DNA from: Dysidea avara
Taxonomy: Eukaryota; Porifera; Demospongiae; Dictyoceratida; Dysideidae
Length of the DNA: 64,000 nt
NCBI RefSeq assembly: GCF_963678975.1
Contig: NC_089273.1
Coordinates: 21,284,356-21,348,355 of the forward strand
Reading direction: 5' to 3'
How positions within the stretch are numbered: the stretch's first letter is position 1; the number at the start of each line of letters is the position of its first letter. A model generated the notes under the pieces. It was not told where the DNA came from and did not search any database. It worked only from the letters and a program-made list of their open reading frames with translations. A program made the translations under genes and the position numbers. Shown piece by piece: positions 47,700-60,701 of the stretch.

Positions 47700-47820
47700 A
47701 AGTTGGAATAGGGATCAAAGAATAAAAAAAAAGTGAAACAAGGAATATCAAAACAAGAGAAGTTGTCTATACCTGCAGGTACACAACTTATGGACTATTC
47801 TTTGATCTGTAATCCAACTT
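47700..47820. mobile_element. Small palindromic foldback element
   Basis: AAGTTGGAATAGGGATCAAAG at the left and CTTTGATCTGTAATCCAACTT at the right form imperfect inverted ends, 121 bp in all. Inside, AGAAGTTGT and ACAACTT form a second stem. Confidence 0.7.
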
Positions 47821-47879
47821 AAAATTTCCAAGTATATACATAATTAAACAATAAACACGTGTATCTAAGGTGTGATTTA

Positions 47880-48260
47880 AATGTGAAGGTAGTGGCATTA
47901 TATTCTTCTGCCCTTTGGCATATATTTGTCTAACATATTTAGGATACATATATAGCTCATGTGAAGGCAGGCCTATACTATACCTTGTGTAGTAGATAAA
48001 CATTGCAATTCCATTCTGTTATTTGGCATAGTGGCTGCACTCTCTGGTCTGGCCTTGCAATCTTTTATGCAGTAGTGGCCAATTCCTTGGCTGGCACTAC
48101 ACTGTATCAGTAGATGTGACCTGTAACAGAATTAAAGTTGGTACACACCACTGATATAGAATTCAGCAGCATACACATTCAACCCTTAAACCAACACATC
48201 TAGGAAAAAGCATTGCAAGACTGGAACATCTTGTAGGAAATTGCACACAAGATATTATAG
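47880..48260. repeat. Dispersed repeat, copy B (pair with 29035)
   Basis: Ordered landmarks shared with 29035-29560, with more deletions here. Confidence 0.7.
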
Positions 48261-48264
48261 GCGC

Positions 48265-49125
48265 ACGTCATTTTTGGGGGGTCCCAGTATTAATATTGCT
48301 TAGAAAATGGTGGTATGTTAGCAATGCTTTGAAGTTCAATTAAAATAGAAGCTTCTATATCACAAAGAGACTCCAAAACAAGTCTCTCAAAATGTCATAT
48401 CTCATGACTTATATATGCTATCCTTTTAAAACTTGGAGAGGTGACTTAAGACATTGACACCTATAAATAATGTAAAAGTTAGGTTGCTAGGGGCAACAGT
48501 CAATTATTTTCATTATTATGAAATTTGTCCATTGCAGCACACAGCATCAGTTCCCAACAGTTGCAGATCTGTACCAGCTGTTGTGATACTGTCTAACCAT
48601 TACAATCAATAATATTGTAAACAATGAAAGTTTGGTGAGATTTAAGTTCGGCAAATCAGCATGCAAAATAGGTTGGCGGACAAAAGTAAATCACAAGGTT
48701 TTACATTTTACAAAACTTATAATACACTGTATTGATTCTGTACCATCAGCCCTGCCTGTTTGGGAGTGAATACAGGAGTCAACACTTTTTAGCAACTTTT
48801 CAAACCTACTGAATATAACATTTTAATCAGGCTGTAGGACCATGTGTCCTACAGACTCAACTTTCAGCACTTGTGCTATAAAGCCTTGATAAACAAACTA
48901 CAATAAATAAGTAACCTAGGCACAACCTTTTCTGTACCCAAAAGAAATTAAAAATGGCGTATAATATATGGGTGGGTTGGAAGGGTAAGAGCCATCAAAA
49001 GTCCACTATTGGTAACTAAGCAATGTACAATAGGCACTCAAAACCTGATCAACTGGCTATATGAATACAACATTCTTTGCCGTTGTGATGAGTGACAAAA
49101 ATTAATTTACATTACAAATGCACTA
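48265..49125. other. No gene seen
   Basis: AT-rich, no exon, TIR or tandem repeat supported. Confidence 0.45.
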
Positions 49126-49129
49126 CCTT

Positions 49130-49640
49130 AATAATTGGCTTACTGGCAGTGGCAGTGGTGGTGCTGATCATATAATGGTAGTGGCAGTATGTGGCATATG
49201 AACCACGGTAGTCAATTTGTCCTAGAAGAAACAAACATCAGTATACATACTATTCTAACTAGGCTACTAGGAAACTACTGCAAGTAATATTAATATTACA
49301 ACACCTAATTGACTTACATCATACTGGTGGCTACACTGTTAATATGGAACCACCATTTTATTAGCCTGGAAAGTTAATAAAATGGAAGTAAAATACAAAT
49401 TATACCTTTAAATTACTTTAGGAGTTGGAGCTAATTGACTGTGGTGGCCTTCAGTGGCTAACTGTTCAATTTGTCAGAACTAGAGAAAATAGATAAACAC
49501 ACTCAAGCTGTAACAATTAACAATTAACACTATACAGTACTATAGTAGAGTGATCCCACAAACAAAATAGTGCCATTGAGGTTATGGGATACGCTTGAGT
49601 TCCAGAAATAATTTTTGAGTTGTAATAATTTATGTATAAA
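49130..49640. repeat. Repeat family R, copy 2
   Basis: Nearly collinear with 50055-50545, including GGAGCTAATTGACTGTGGTG, GGCCTTCAGTGGCTAACTG and the tail AATTTTTGAGTTGTAATAAT. Together they look like a local tandem duplication about 920 bp apart. Confidence 0.8.
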
Positions 49641-50054
49641 AATTGTTTACCAAATTGTTTGCATTTGAAAGGGAAGCAGCCCGCCCAGTTGTAATGTCAA
49701 CAATGAGTACATGATGGGACCAACTATCCTTGTCTCATTTAGCAGTGTTGGAGTTGTTGTGGAACTTCAGCTTCAGCAATCTCTCTCCATGAAATCTGGA
49801 TAGTTCTCCTGCGGGCTTCTATCCTTGCTTCGGAGGATTTGCCTGCACAAAGCTCAGGTGCCAGAGTGGTGCACAGGCATCCCACTGGGTTACAATAGCC
49901 ATGTCTTGTACGACTGTCACAAACTTTGGTTTGCTTTTGCATGTGTGTGTTTGCGTGCATGTGTGTACTTCAACTTACATTTTACCCATGGTTTAATAGC
50001 ACAAATACCATTGCATAATCCTAGATGAATGAATTCACATTAAAACAATTCAAT

Positions 50055-50545
50055 ATACTACCTTAATAACTGGCTTACTGACGGTGGCAGTAGTGATGTT
50101 GATCACTTAATGGTAGCCAGTAGCACTGATGGTGGTGGTGGCATCTAACGAACCATGGTAAACCATGGTAATCAGTTTGTTCTAGAAGAAAGTACACATA
50201 ATATTCTAAGTGGGCTATTAGAGGAAACTGCTGTAAATAATATTAATATTACAACAACTAGTTGACTTACATCATACAGGTGGCTACACTGTCACTATGG
50301 AAACCATCACCTATAAAATTAATAAAATGCAAGTAAAATACAAATTACCCTTAAATTACCTGGAGCTAATTGACTGTGGTGGCCTTCAGTGGCTAACTGT
50401 TCAATTTGTCAGTACTAGAGAAATAGATAAACACACTCAAGCTGTAATAATTCATACTATATACAGTACTATATTGCCATTAAGGTTACAGGATACCCTT
50501 GAGTTCTAGAAGTAATTTTTAGGTTGTAATAATTTATTGCAAATT
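50055..50545. repeat. Repeat family R, copy 3
   Basis: As copy 2, with an added near-palindrome AACCATGGTAAACCATGGT at 50151-50169. Confidence 0.8.
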
Positions 50546-51185
50546 AAAGGCCAGGTGATCTATGCTGTAATGAAGGAGCTGGATGGGGACCACCAAACTG
50601 GAGAAAAGCTGTGCATACAGAATCACATCCAATGTGTTCAAGCTTGCTGTAACTTGGTGCAGTTGATGGTGTTAAACTTACCAACGAGGATAAGAATGCA
50701 AAGCTATAACACAAGAATGCATGGTACAGTACAATTTCAGTGGGCTTTCAGCTTGAGCACTAGAATGACATTTTCCAGGTGAGTAAAGGCTATTTAAAGA
50801 GTTATTACCAAGAGTTCTCCACTATTCTTATTACCATAAAGTTTTAGATGGCACTTCTTGATACTGACGATCGGTGTCAATGGCCTTGGTCATAAAATTA
50901 AAGCCAAGTCTCAAATGAACACCTAGCTAGTAGCAATCTGTGCAGTGCTATAAATGATGAAGAATCTTTTATAGAGAATCTTTTATAGAAGCTTGAATAT
51001 GTAAATATGCTGAGAGGAGAGTACAACACTGAAAGATGAAGTTGATCGCATATATAAACACTGGTTGCTGGTCTTGTTTAGTAGAAGACAGGATTGAAGG
51101 TCACTTGAAAGAATAAATTCACCTGGGCCATATAATCCAGTATATGCTGTACCCCTATATGACAGCATTAGTATTATACTACTTC
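50546..51185. other. No gene supported
   Basis: One plus-strand open stretch (50537-50782) lacks recognisable motifs or splice sites. Confidence 0.4.
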
Positions 51186-51190
51186 TGGTA

Positions 51191-51397
51191 CCGTACGCAA
51201 GGAAATTTTGACATCAAAAAATATGACGAATTCAGACTTCAGCAGATTTGACGAATAAAATGTTGACGAAAATGAAGAAATTGTAGACAAAACCTGTACT
51301 TTTAAGGGCACTTATAAACATTTGACGAATTTACATTTGACGAATTAAACTGATTCGTTGTCAAATTATTTTGACGTCAAGATTTCCTTGCATACGG
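51191..51397. mobile_element. MITE with TA target duplication
   Basis: About 30-bp terminal inverted repeats (CCGTACGCAAGGAAATTTTG against CAAGATTTCCTTGCATACGG) flanked by TA on both sides. Internal sequence is a series of TTGACGAA motifs. Non-coding, 207 bp. TA duplication suggests mobilisation by a Tc1/mariner-like transposase. Confidence 0.88.
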
Positions 51398-51399
51398 TA

Positions 51400-53735
51400 T
51401 GTTCTTTGGTAGGACCTACAGTGGCATCTTTGAGCCCATTACTAGATATACCGTCATCGAATTTCAAATGCACCACACAAAGCAACACCAAGATCCACGA
51501 AGTTTTGTAATGGAGAATATAATTGTAGATCATGTGTATTAGTTACATTGATAACATACTTTTAGATCATCCAATATCACGAGTCACCATAGTCAGGAAT
51601 AATGATAGATGTTGGATGTGGGAGGCCTGGACTTGCCAATTGATGCACAGACTAAGAGCTTCTAGGCTAATACTGGGGAAGTTGGTAAATTCTACAAAGA
51701 AAATATACAAAATGTCTGCTAATTAGTAGTATTACACTGATGTAACTATTTGCACAAGAATTACAGAATTTTTGACTATATTTGGATATAATTAACAGAA
51801 ATTTTAACAATAGGAACCAGGAAGCTAGTTTAGCACCCACATTTGTACAACATTACAAAATAGTAGCAACAGAATTGTACAACAAAAATAGGGAGAATGG
51901 TACATCTCATTTAAAGCATCAATAAAAAAGTTAAGCGACAAACACGATGAGACCCTAATAGCACTGTAGTTCATAAAAACAGGAATTCCAGTAATTGAAA
52001 CATACCCATTGCATTAAATGTATTCTATTAAACTCAAGTGGGGTTCTTGCAGATCCAGTCATAAAATAGACACAATCACAGTACTTCAATAAACATACAA
52101 CTTACTTGATAGGGGTGGTCAATCAGCAAGACTTATTTTGAGAGCCAGAGATGTAGCAGCTGTCACTTGTTCAGGAAGTATATGGAGCTTGTATACCAAA
52201 CTTGCGTAGTGATTGCACAAGTCTATCTGTGACCCATTCAGCAAAAGTACACCCCTCAGCTTTGGTGTGGGTGCATGCATAGTCGTGTGCACGATGCTTT
52301 TTGTGATGTGCATGCATAATGTGTATACACACAATACTGTATTGCTAAAAATATCAATGGACAATGTATGGAACAAATTTAGTAAAAGCAAAAGGAATAC
52401 ACTTTTCAACTTCCAATTGAAACACTTATGTGTCATGGATATCACAAGATAGGAATATAAACAGCCTATCATGAGCTACACACAATACACAAGTGTTCAA
52501 ACAGAAGTTGAGAAGACTGTAACTGTCCATTTTCAGTCCTATAAATCCATAAACAAACACTACACACAATTTTCCTACAAAAGTTTCTAGCAATTCAGTA
52601 TGTGTGCATGTTTGCAGAAGCATACCATATATTACAATTCTGTAAAAAACTTGCATTGCTTTTAAATTTTAAGGAAACCTAGTGTCTTATTTTAACTGCA
52701 TAAACATGGACATTAACAAGCTGCAAAAGTTTTTTACCAAGGAAGACTTGCATTATATAGCAGCAGTGCGTGCATTGTATTCAAGAGCTAATGAGTTGAA
52801 GTATCGTTATCTCAAAACATTAACTCTTGATGTACCTTGCAAAAGAACTTCTGATGTAGCTACATATGTGCTTTTTGTGTGTGTAAATATGAACATGATT
52901 GTGTCTGTGTTGTACAATATCAATACACAACATATGCCATATGTATGACATGTGAACAGTGTACTGATATCATAACTGCATTTATCTGTATTAAAGCCAG
53001 ATTAAAATAAACATCAGGTCAAAGCCAAGGGGGTGCTGCTTTAATATAAGGATTGCACAAAATTATAATAATAGCTTAATTTGTAAAGCAATGTCAATAA
53101 ATGGCTGGGCATCTCAACCTTAGTCTAAACAGATAAACACAGTATGCATGCTGCCTTTCATTGCAAAGAAAAGAACACTTAAAATAAAAGAACTATGGGT
53201 ACCTATAATTCATCTGAACAACAGAATCTGTGGATCAATTCCATTAGTGAAACAATTAAATAAGCTAATAATGAAGGAGCGAGCCAGACATGAAAACTAC
53301 CTAAACATTTACAACTTGCAAGTAGTTAAAACAAAGACACAAGACCGGGCAAGTGCATGGACGCATACATGGGAAGAACAAATATATGGGAAGTTCAAGT
53401 AGTCGGTGTTGTTATGACACAGAATTCAGATGGTGCTGTGCAAAAGTCAACATGACACAGAAATCAGAAATAGTGCTGTCCGAAACTCAACAATCATGAA
53501 AAATTATCATCATTAATGTGAAAATTTCATTACTGCACTATTGTGATAATAGTAAACTTTTGGATCTCACTGTAAACTATAGGTGGCCAACATTAAATGA
53601 GTTAATATTACAACTCCAGATAAAATTCTAACAGAAATGCTTTTAATTCTTTGTCGTGATACTAGCTTTCTAGCTATAAAGTAAACACAATTACATAATG
53701 AGTGACACAGTGATAAATTTACTGAGACATATACT
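51400..53735. other. Mostly featureless; two coding-like fragments
   Basis: 52703-52945 (+) opens MDINKLQKFFTKEDLHYIA and 53148-53402 (+) ends RASAWTHTWEEQIYGKFK. Both are open without recognised domains. A minus-strand stretch at about 52150-52240 (EWVTDRLVQSLRKFGIQAP) also looks coding. None has splice or neighbour support strong enough to call a gene. Confidence 0.3.
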
Positions 53736-53740
53736 TATAG

Positions 53741-54307
53741 CTATATCCTGTTACGAGGATGATATCATTGTTATTTTACAATTCTGAGGTCAAGTTGAGG
53801 ATGAGTGTAAGTAATAACAATGATATCATCCAAGTATAATGAGTATAACTATTTTATATCCCAGTGTGTGGGAGTGTATAACAGTTTATGGATATTAAAG
53901 TTCCTGTTTGAATTCCTTTGCAGATCCTGTATGCTAGAACAATGGAGCCAGAAGTTATTGAAGGAGGTTGATTCTTCACTATACACTGCTGGGAATGATC
54001 ACTGAAACAACTGAAAAATGAACACAGACTGGACATTTATTTAAAACAGGTCAATCGCCATATTAATCTCCTCCAGGTTTTAGCCCTTGTTTGCCATGCG
54101 ATGTCACTCCACCAACCCATGACACGGTGTGCTTTTGTACTAACATATCCATTTGATCCATTAGTAAACAATACCATTTGGTTGTTATGGTGTCATGAAC
54201 CAATCTAAGTGATAATTTCAGTTACTACTGGAGGATAACTTGCCACATAATAACATAATAACAGAGCCGCTCCACCCAGCGCAGCATTTGACACTCCAAC
54301 ACACTGG
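53741..54307. mobile_element. Palindrome plus TIR element, copy 2
   Basis: Has the same stem (GATATCATTGTTATT and inverse), the same start ATATCCCAGTGTGTGGGAGT and an end ACTCCAACACACTGGT as 36952-37745. It is shorter by an internal deletion. A fragment of the family (AGTGGGAGTTAGTTTCTGTT) also occurs at 54866-54905. Confidence 0.65.
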
Positions 54308-54929
54308 TACTTGTATGTTTAACCAGTTATTGTGATAACTCAATAATAAAAATTTTCATTATTCATACATCCTTAGTCAGAAATGTGCTACATACATATA
54401 TCAGGAACCTAGTACATTTATTTGATAACTATATTTTCTATATTATACATATTTTGTAATTCTATTTTTTTGTATGTGTTATTAATTACAAATACACAAC
54501 AATTCATTACTGTGGAATCTACAATGAAAGGTATAGCCAAAGTTTCCCACAGAGAAGCATCTAAGCAACCATTGTAGCTTAATATTGTTCTTTTCTTCCA
54601 CATAATTTCTTTGGAAAAACCCTAAGGTTGCCTTAAACGCAAAAATCTATGAAATCCAAAGCAATGCAAAGCCATCTAAACGTGATATATACTACTTGTT
54701 GTACTTCTATTTTTGTTTTTGTGTTTGAGGGAACTGAATGTACTCTATTGGACAAAAACTATTGTTTTGTTGATAACCAGCAGTATGGATATGATACACA
54801 GAGCACCAATAAACTATATCCTATTATGAGGACAACATCAACTGAGCACAAAGAATATATTCTAGTGAGTGGGAGTTAGTTTCTGTTTGAGTTCCTGTTC
54901 GTAGTGAAGTTGTATAAGCAATTATAGCT

Positions 54930-55665
54930 AATAAAGAATAAAATTATTATGACTTGTGAACCTGTGCAAAGAAAGAATGGCCCCAGAGTTAATGTTTCAT
55001 CTGGACATGCACTCCAAATATCAATTACTGACTCGAATATGAAGTAGCCAATATGCTTCGTTTTTAACCATGTTCAGCCTGTTACACAGTGACACAAAGG
55101 AAGGACAGTAGAAGAAATGCCTCTGCAATCAATTCAGTCACTACAAAAAATACGAGTGATTTATGCACCCCAAGTATCAAATACTGACTTAAAAGTGGAA
55201 GTGGTTTCACTTTCAACTATGTCCAACCTGTTACACAACATTACATGAGAACAGTAAGAGACGTGCTCCTGTAATCAATCCAGTCTGGACACAAAGGAGG
55301 ACAAAGGTAAGTCCATGATGTGTGTATTCTACATACTGCGGTATGCCAAAAGGCACCTGCCAGGCTGAAGCAATATCAAACAGTGAAAAAATCAACTCCG
55401 TATCCATAGCCATTATCAAGTTACACTTTTGTCTGAAGGCATTAGTTAGTTAGTCAGAAGAAAATTCTACTAAATATAGTTTTAGCAACTTTTTGGAAGC
55501 ATTTCATGTTGTACTGAAGGCACTTTAGGGCTTGGTTGTACCCAATACTGCCAAGACAACATGAAGGTATTGTGAGGCTTACTTTAGGGTGATATTTTTG
55601 ATCAGAAAAGCCCAAACCTTCATGATACCTAATATACAGTACTACTGTACTGTATGATATGTGTA
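54930..55665 (+). mobile_element. Foldback-family body, decayed copy
   Basis: Follows the body order from ATTATGACTTGTGAACC through ACTGCGGTATGCCAAAAGGCA (55337) to CCTAATATACAGTACTACTG. No foldback head precedes it. Confidence 0.7.
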
Positions 55666-55669
55666 AACG

Positions 55670-56400
55670 TGTAACACATTGACAGGAAGAATGTATTCAG
55701 ATAGCAAATATCACATTAAGGTTCACTAAGCTAGAATTCAGCAATATATAAAAGCACACTCAACATTTACTACTGCTGGTTGTCTACAAATTCAAGCACT
55801 AAACAAAATGTTACAGAAATAAAATGAATAGTATACATTATTTAGATAGCTTTGCATAGTTCTGAATATCAAACATTGATCTGTAAGCTGTATGTCACTA
55901 TCAGGTGAAGTGTGTGTGCTCTACAGGCCATATTCATATTGCAAGTAAAAATGGTGGTAGCCTCAAATTGTTAGCAGTAAGAAGTAGTAATTTGTAAGCT
56001 TCACTATAATCAAAAAGATAATCTAAATGTATTTTGTGACAGCTGTCCATCCGTCTGTCTGTCTGTCTGCCCTGTGTATTCCTATTAAAGTCAACTCATT
56101 CAGTTTTCCTAAATTTCTTTCCTACTTCTTATGCTACACTTGTATAAAGTTCAGGCCAATTCTAGATACACTTGCAATATGAATACCACCTGTATGTAAC
56201 AGACACTGTACATCATGATGACAAATAGTTTACAAACCAATCAGACTTTTGAGTAAGGTCTACACATTTGAGAATAACACTCCCTACCCAAAGTAAAACC
56301 TCCCCTGGTAGACCCATCTTAATCCAGATTCAGTATACTTTTTGCAATGAATTGTGAAGACATAGTGCACTGAAAAGTGCTTAAAATTAGGCCTATACAT
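55670..56400. other. No gene seen; short TCTG repeat
   Basis: (TCTG)n at about 56051-56070. Otherwise unannotated AT-rich DNA. Confidence 0.45.
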
Positions 56401-56407
56401 AGAAAAA

Positions 56408-57510
56408 TTTGGAATTTTTAACTAGAGTATGGACCATAGCACATCAATAAAAAGTACTGAAACAAGCTGGAGTAGTGCACGATATTAATTCACAGTAAAA
56501 CAATAAGTGTTATATCCCTACTGTGCATTTCCATTATGGTATCTTGAGCATAGTAGGGATATAACACTTCTTATTGTTTTATTGTGATTTAATATCATGC
56601 ACTACTCCAGCTTGTTTCAGTACTTTTTATTGATGTGTTATGGTCCCTACTCTAGCTGAAAATTCCAAACTTTTCTGTGTACTTGTTTGTTAACTTTTTT
56701 CGTAAATAATTATTATGACTGGTGAACCCACGCATACCACATCTGAAATAGTGCCACGCGCCCCAATTATTGTCTGAAAAGTGAAGTATCCATTACGTTT
56801 CATTGTCAGCTATGTTCAACCCGTTACGCAGCATTTTGAATCATGAAAAGCACCACTGCAATCCATGCATACCAAAAGAAATGGTGCCGCATGCAACAGT
56901 TATATCGATTATTGTCTAAAAAGTGAAGTAACCATTACACTTCGTTGTTGCTATATTCAACCCGTTACACAGCAGTACGAATTAAGAGCTGTTTGAAAGG
57001 CACCTCTGCTCTCAAAATAGCCACTATGACAAATAAGCTGGGACATTTTCCATTACAAGGGAAGCAATTACATGCTATCACCAAATCAACACTTTTCACT
57101 GTCAGCAAAGATGAATGGGACACAAAGGAGAACGTTGGTAAGTCCATGAAGAATGCATTGTACTGCGGTATGCCAAAAGGCACCTGTTGAGCTGAAGTGA
57201 CATCAAACAGTGAAAAAATCAAGCCCATAGCCTTAGCCATTATTGAGTTACGCTTGTCTGAAGCCATAGGCAGGCAGGCAGTCACTCACTCACTCACTAG
57301 AAAATTTTAAAATTTTAAAAATTCACTAGCAACTTGTTGAAAGCATTTCGGGTTGATCTGAAAGCTTGTTTGGGCTTAGTTTTACCTAACCAATACTGCC
57401 TTATCGTCGCCAGGGAAAATTGAGGTTGCTTTTTGGATGATTTTATTCCGTGGGACATGCCTACTCCTTTGTGGTCCCTACTATACATATGATTGTACTG
57501 TATGATGTAC
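56408..57510 (+). mobile_element. Foldback-headed repeat, copy 3, most complete
   Basis: An intact palindrome head (56408-56669), then a body to TGGTCCCTACTATACAT (57472-57488). The body contains the peptide-like stretch STLFTVSKDEWDTKENVGKS (56945-57190 frame), GGTAAGTCC at 57136, and an AGGCAGGC / CACTCACTCACT run at 57268-57298 where copy 30330 has its AGGC expansion. It has no long ORF, so it is probably non-autonomous. Confidence 0.85.
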
Positions 57511-57779
57511 ATGGGCTTCACCATATAACCATAGTTTTCACTCTTACTTGTACAATGCATAGGAAAGCCCACTCTAAAGTTTTTACGGTTTAAATTGTTT
57601 TATACTGTAGTTTGTCAATTGTGACCTTTCCCACAAATTCTCTTGACAAAACCATTGACAAAGCCTCATGGCTGCCCTTCTGAAGAGCCCTTATGGGAAT
57701 GCCGTTCACAATGTAAGTCACTACCTGTATTTCAAACTGGCATAAAGCAACCACTTCAATGCAAAGCTTATTATACCTA

Positions 57780-58004
57780 CAGTAGGGGACTTTAAAAAGT
57801 TTACATTTGGTTCAAAAAGAACTATTGTAATACTATTGGTAATACTAAGTAATTACCATTGGTTTTTACGATTACCTTAGTAATTACAATAGTAATTACG
57901 ATTGCGATATGTTTGGTTTTTACCATTACAAAGGTCATTGTAAAACTATTACATTACAATGGTCTTTACAAAACCAAATGTAAACTTTTTAAAGTCACCT
58001 ACTG
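57780..58004. mobile_element. MITE with 35-bp TIRs and TA duplication
   Basis: CAGTAGGGGACTTTAAAAAG and CTTTTTAAAGTCACCTACTG are the ends; the inverted match continues to AACCAAATGTAAAC. TA flanks both sides (57778-57779 and 58005-58006). The interior is a run of TAATTAC/GTAATTA motifs. 225 bp, non-coding, well preserved, so probably young. Confidence 0.92.
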
Positions 58005-58009
58005 TATGC

Positions 58010-59555
58010 TGAAGTGCATCATAGCATAGAGTTTAATTATCTACTTTTACTATTAAATGCATTTGCTAATACTGAAAGCATAGCTAAAATAATAGGCTAA
58101 CCACAAAACAACTATCAAGATTATGCATATAATAATCTTTACAATAGTTGAGATATGGGACTTTGATATTTACTACAATTGGAATGTTTGTTGATTGTGG
58201 CAGGTCACATGTCAACATCCAAGATTACATCACATAACCTTGAGGGTTGAAACATGGAGACCACAAGTAGGATTGATTACTCTTTCTGCAGCCATTATCA
58301 TTTTGGTAAAACATTGACATATTTTCTTATAGATAAGTGGCATCATGAAAAATATCAAATACTTGTTGAGTAGTTGTAACCATTTGGAAGATTTTCAATA
58401 TAAGTGTTTGAATGCTAAGCAAGTTTTGTGGCAGTCAATCTGAGGAAAACTTTTGTGACAAATCTTGCCAACTGTAAACATGTGTAGCAAGTTGTGAGCT
58501 GTATAAACAAGCTGACCTGTTCATCATGAGAGAAGTACAGAGTGTGGTGAGTGTATAGATGACTACACACATTAAGTGAATATCTTCTCTTAAAGCCCAT
58601 GTTACTTTTCCATATCAAGTACACACACACATAAACCAAGCATGCACTCATATGCCTGATTTAAAAATCAAGTATGAATATAGTGAAATTGCTTACCCTA
58701 CAGCTAACTAATACAAAAGTTAAAGTACAGCCAGGTGTAAGAGACTTGCCGCTTTCTGTTCCCGTGATCCCTACTAACCCCATTTAATTAACTATTAGAC
58801 AACATAACCACTACAGTACAGTATATAGCAGTGAGGTAGAAAAGCAATTCAGGATACATCCTACTGACATGATAACTACTTACAGGACTGCCAGGGACAT
58901 TATTTTCAATTGTGTAATAACCAACTAGTGATTTGTCCAAAGAAATTACATTAAAAAAAACTTTTATAAGCTACAATATAATTACAAAGATGCTTTTCTT
59001 GGTCCACCTGTAGTTATTACCTTTCTATATATTCCACAGCAAAAAATTGGAGGCATTCTTAATTAATAACACACACATTAGTTAATTTACAAAACATGCA
59101 CAAACAAGTAAAATAGTGAACAAAATTTGTCGACTAAGTTCCTAAAATTTAATGTAGCACCATGACCCAGCTGCATTGATGCAATATTTAGATACAGAAG
59201 CAAAGGGAAGATGTGTATAGCAATGCAGCTAGATCACTCTGTATTCAAGGATGTGTGATATTGAAAAGTAATAATGCACCTCATTATCACAATATCGTGA
59301 TAATTGATTTAACACACACAAACACTAAACAAAATACTGTATATGTCACTCATTACACAGCTTTATATCTATAAGTGGAAGTCAGTACCACAACAAACAA
59401 AAAAAACCCAAGTATCCTGTTTGAATTTTTCTTAGAATGTACAGTAACATTACCTCATTTCAGGTTGGCCTGTGTGGTTTACAGTATTATCCAAAAATCT
59501 ACTATTACCATAATAAAGCGATAATGAAATTTTTACAACAATGATAATGATTATC
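58010..59555. other. No gene seen
   Basis: AT-rich sequence downstream of the minus-strand gene that ends at 59564. No exon or repeat supported. Confidence 0.45.
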
Positions 59556-59563
59556 ACACAGCA

Positions 59564-60352
59564 CTACTCTATGTCTGAATCTGTGTCATATTCTGCATAG
59601 TTGGGTCTAGGAAGAGCCCTTAGCCGTGCAGATCTCCTAAGTGCAACGGACCCATTTGCATTCCTTGAAAGCCAATCACATCGACTACTTTCGCTACTTT
59701 CCCTTCTATCTACAATGATTAGCCTTCTGGCTACCCGTTCGTTCTCGCCTACACGTTGAGCTTTGCGTTGCTCTTTAGCCACATCTTGGGCTCGACGGGC
59801 ACTTTCTGCTGGTTGGATTGTAGAACGAACGGGTAGCAGATCTTTTTCAGCTTTTTTTCTAATATCTTCGCCATGTTTTTCCTTTAAATGCTTTATGTAA
59901 GCTAGAAGCGTAGTTCTTTTTTTTGACCAATTGCACGAGCCTTCGGTCCACTCCGGATTTAGACTATGGGCACAGTTGTATTCATATTTAGGAGTTGCCC
60001 TACTGCTCTCTGCTCCAATCACACTATTAGCGTACTCTTGCCACCTTTTGGAAGTAACTACAGTTTCGGTTGTTCCATTAAGTTTGGATTTCAATCTGTC
60101 ATTCTCTTCTCGCAATGACTGGCAGTATGCATTAAGGCGCTCCATTTTTGCAAGCAGTTCTTCAGATGCAGTGCTGCTTGTATGTGATGGGGTGCTGCTT
60201 GCATGTGGTGCAGCAGTGTCTGTTGATGTGGTGTGCATGGTGCGTGCATGAGAATGCATAGTGGGTGTACTTACTGAGTGGGTAACTAATAAATGGTATG
60301 CAATCAATTCATGTAGCCTGGTCATATCAAGCTTCACATTCTCATTGCACAA
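59564..60352 (-). CDS. Unidentified gene, last exon: coiled coil and possible zinc site
   Basis: Acceptor ACATCCACAG, phase 0, open for 262 codons to TAG. Starts LCNENVKLDMTRLHELIAYH, then a His/Ser/Thr-rich stretch. A coiled-coil-like segment follows (LAKMERLNAYCQSLREENDR), then a possible zinc site C-x12-C-x14-H-x4-H in NCAHSLNPEWTEGSCNWSKK through HLKEKH. Next is a Lys/Arg-rich helix (ARRAQDVAKEQRKAQR), and the end is basic then acidic (RRSARLRALPRP to DTDSDIE). Nuclear location and DNA or protein binding are plausible, but I recognise no family. No frame damage. Could be a host regulator or a domesticated transposon protein. Confidence 0.75.
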   Translation of the reverse strand: MCNENVKLDMTRLHELIAYHLLVTHSVSTPTMHSHARTMHTTSTDTAAPHASSTPSHTSSTASEELLAKMERLNAYCQSLREENDRLKSKLNGTTETVVTSKRWQEYANSVIGAESSRATPKYEYNCAHSLNPEWTEGSCNWSKKRTTLLAYIKHLKEKHGEDIRKKAEKDLLPVRSTIQPAESARRAQDVAKEQRKAQRVGENERVARRLIIVDRRESSESSRCDWLSRNANGSVALRRSARLRALPRPNYAEYDTDSDIE

Positions 60353-60405
60353 CTGTGGATGTTGAACCACAGTAAAAACAGACAAAAATACTTACAAATA
60401 CTTAC

Positions 60406-60526
60406 TGTAAGTGCCACCTCTACAGCACTTGACAGCTGCTTTAACTCATATCTTGTAAATGTTTCAACATTTGTGTAGACATGCAGACCACCCCTGCTGC
60501 GGTCTTCATCATCTTCCCCAATCAGC
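60406..60526 (-). CDS. Unidentified gene, middle exon
   Basis: 121 bp, acceptor ATATGATAG, donor ACA|GTAAGT. Reads LIGEDDEDRSRGLHVYTNVE then TFTRYELKQLSSAVEVALT. Starts in phase 2 and ends in phase 0, joining both neighbours without a break. Confidence 0.7.
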
Positions 60527-60683
60527 CTATCATATCAATAGATACACATTATGCAGTGCTTATAAATTATATTCAGCCTCAATGCCTTATTAGTGTGGCA
60601 GCATTGGTGGCAATTGTACACTATCTTTATAATGATGATTTACCAAATTTTTTTATAATAATATAATTTACACATAGTTAATG

Positions 60684-60701
60684 GGGGGGGGGGGGGGGGT
60701 A
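60684..60701. repeat. Poly-G tract
   Basis: Unbroken run of G in the intron of the minus-strand gene; a likely site of length variation. Confidence 0.85.
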
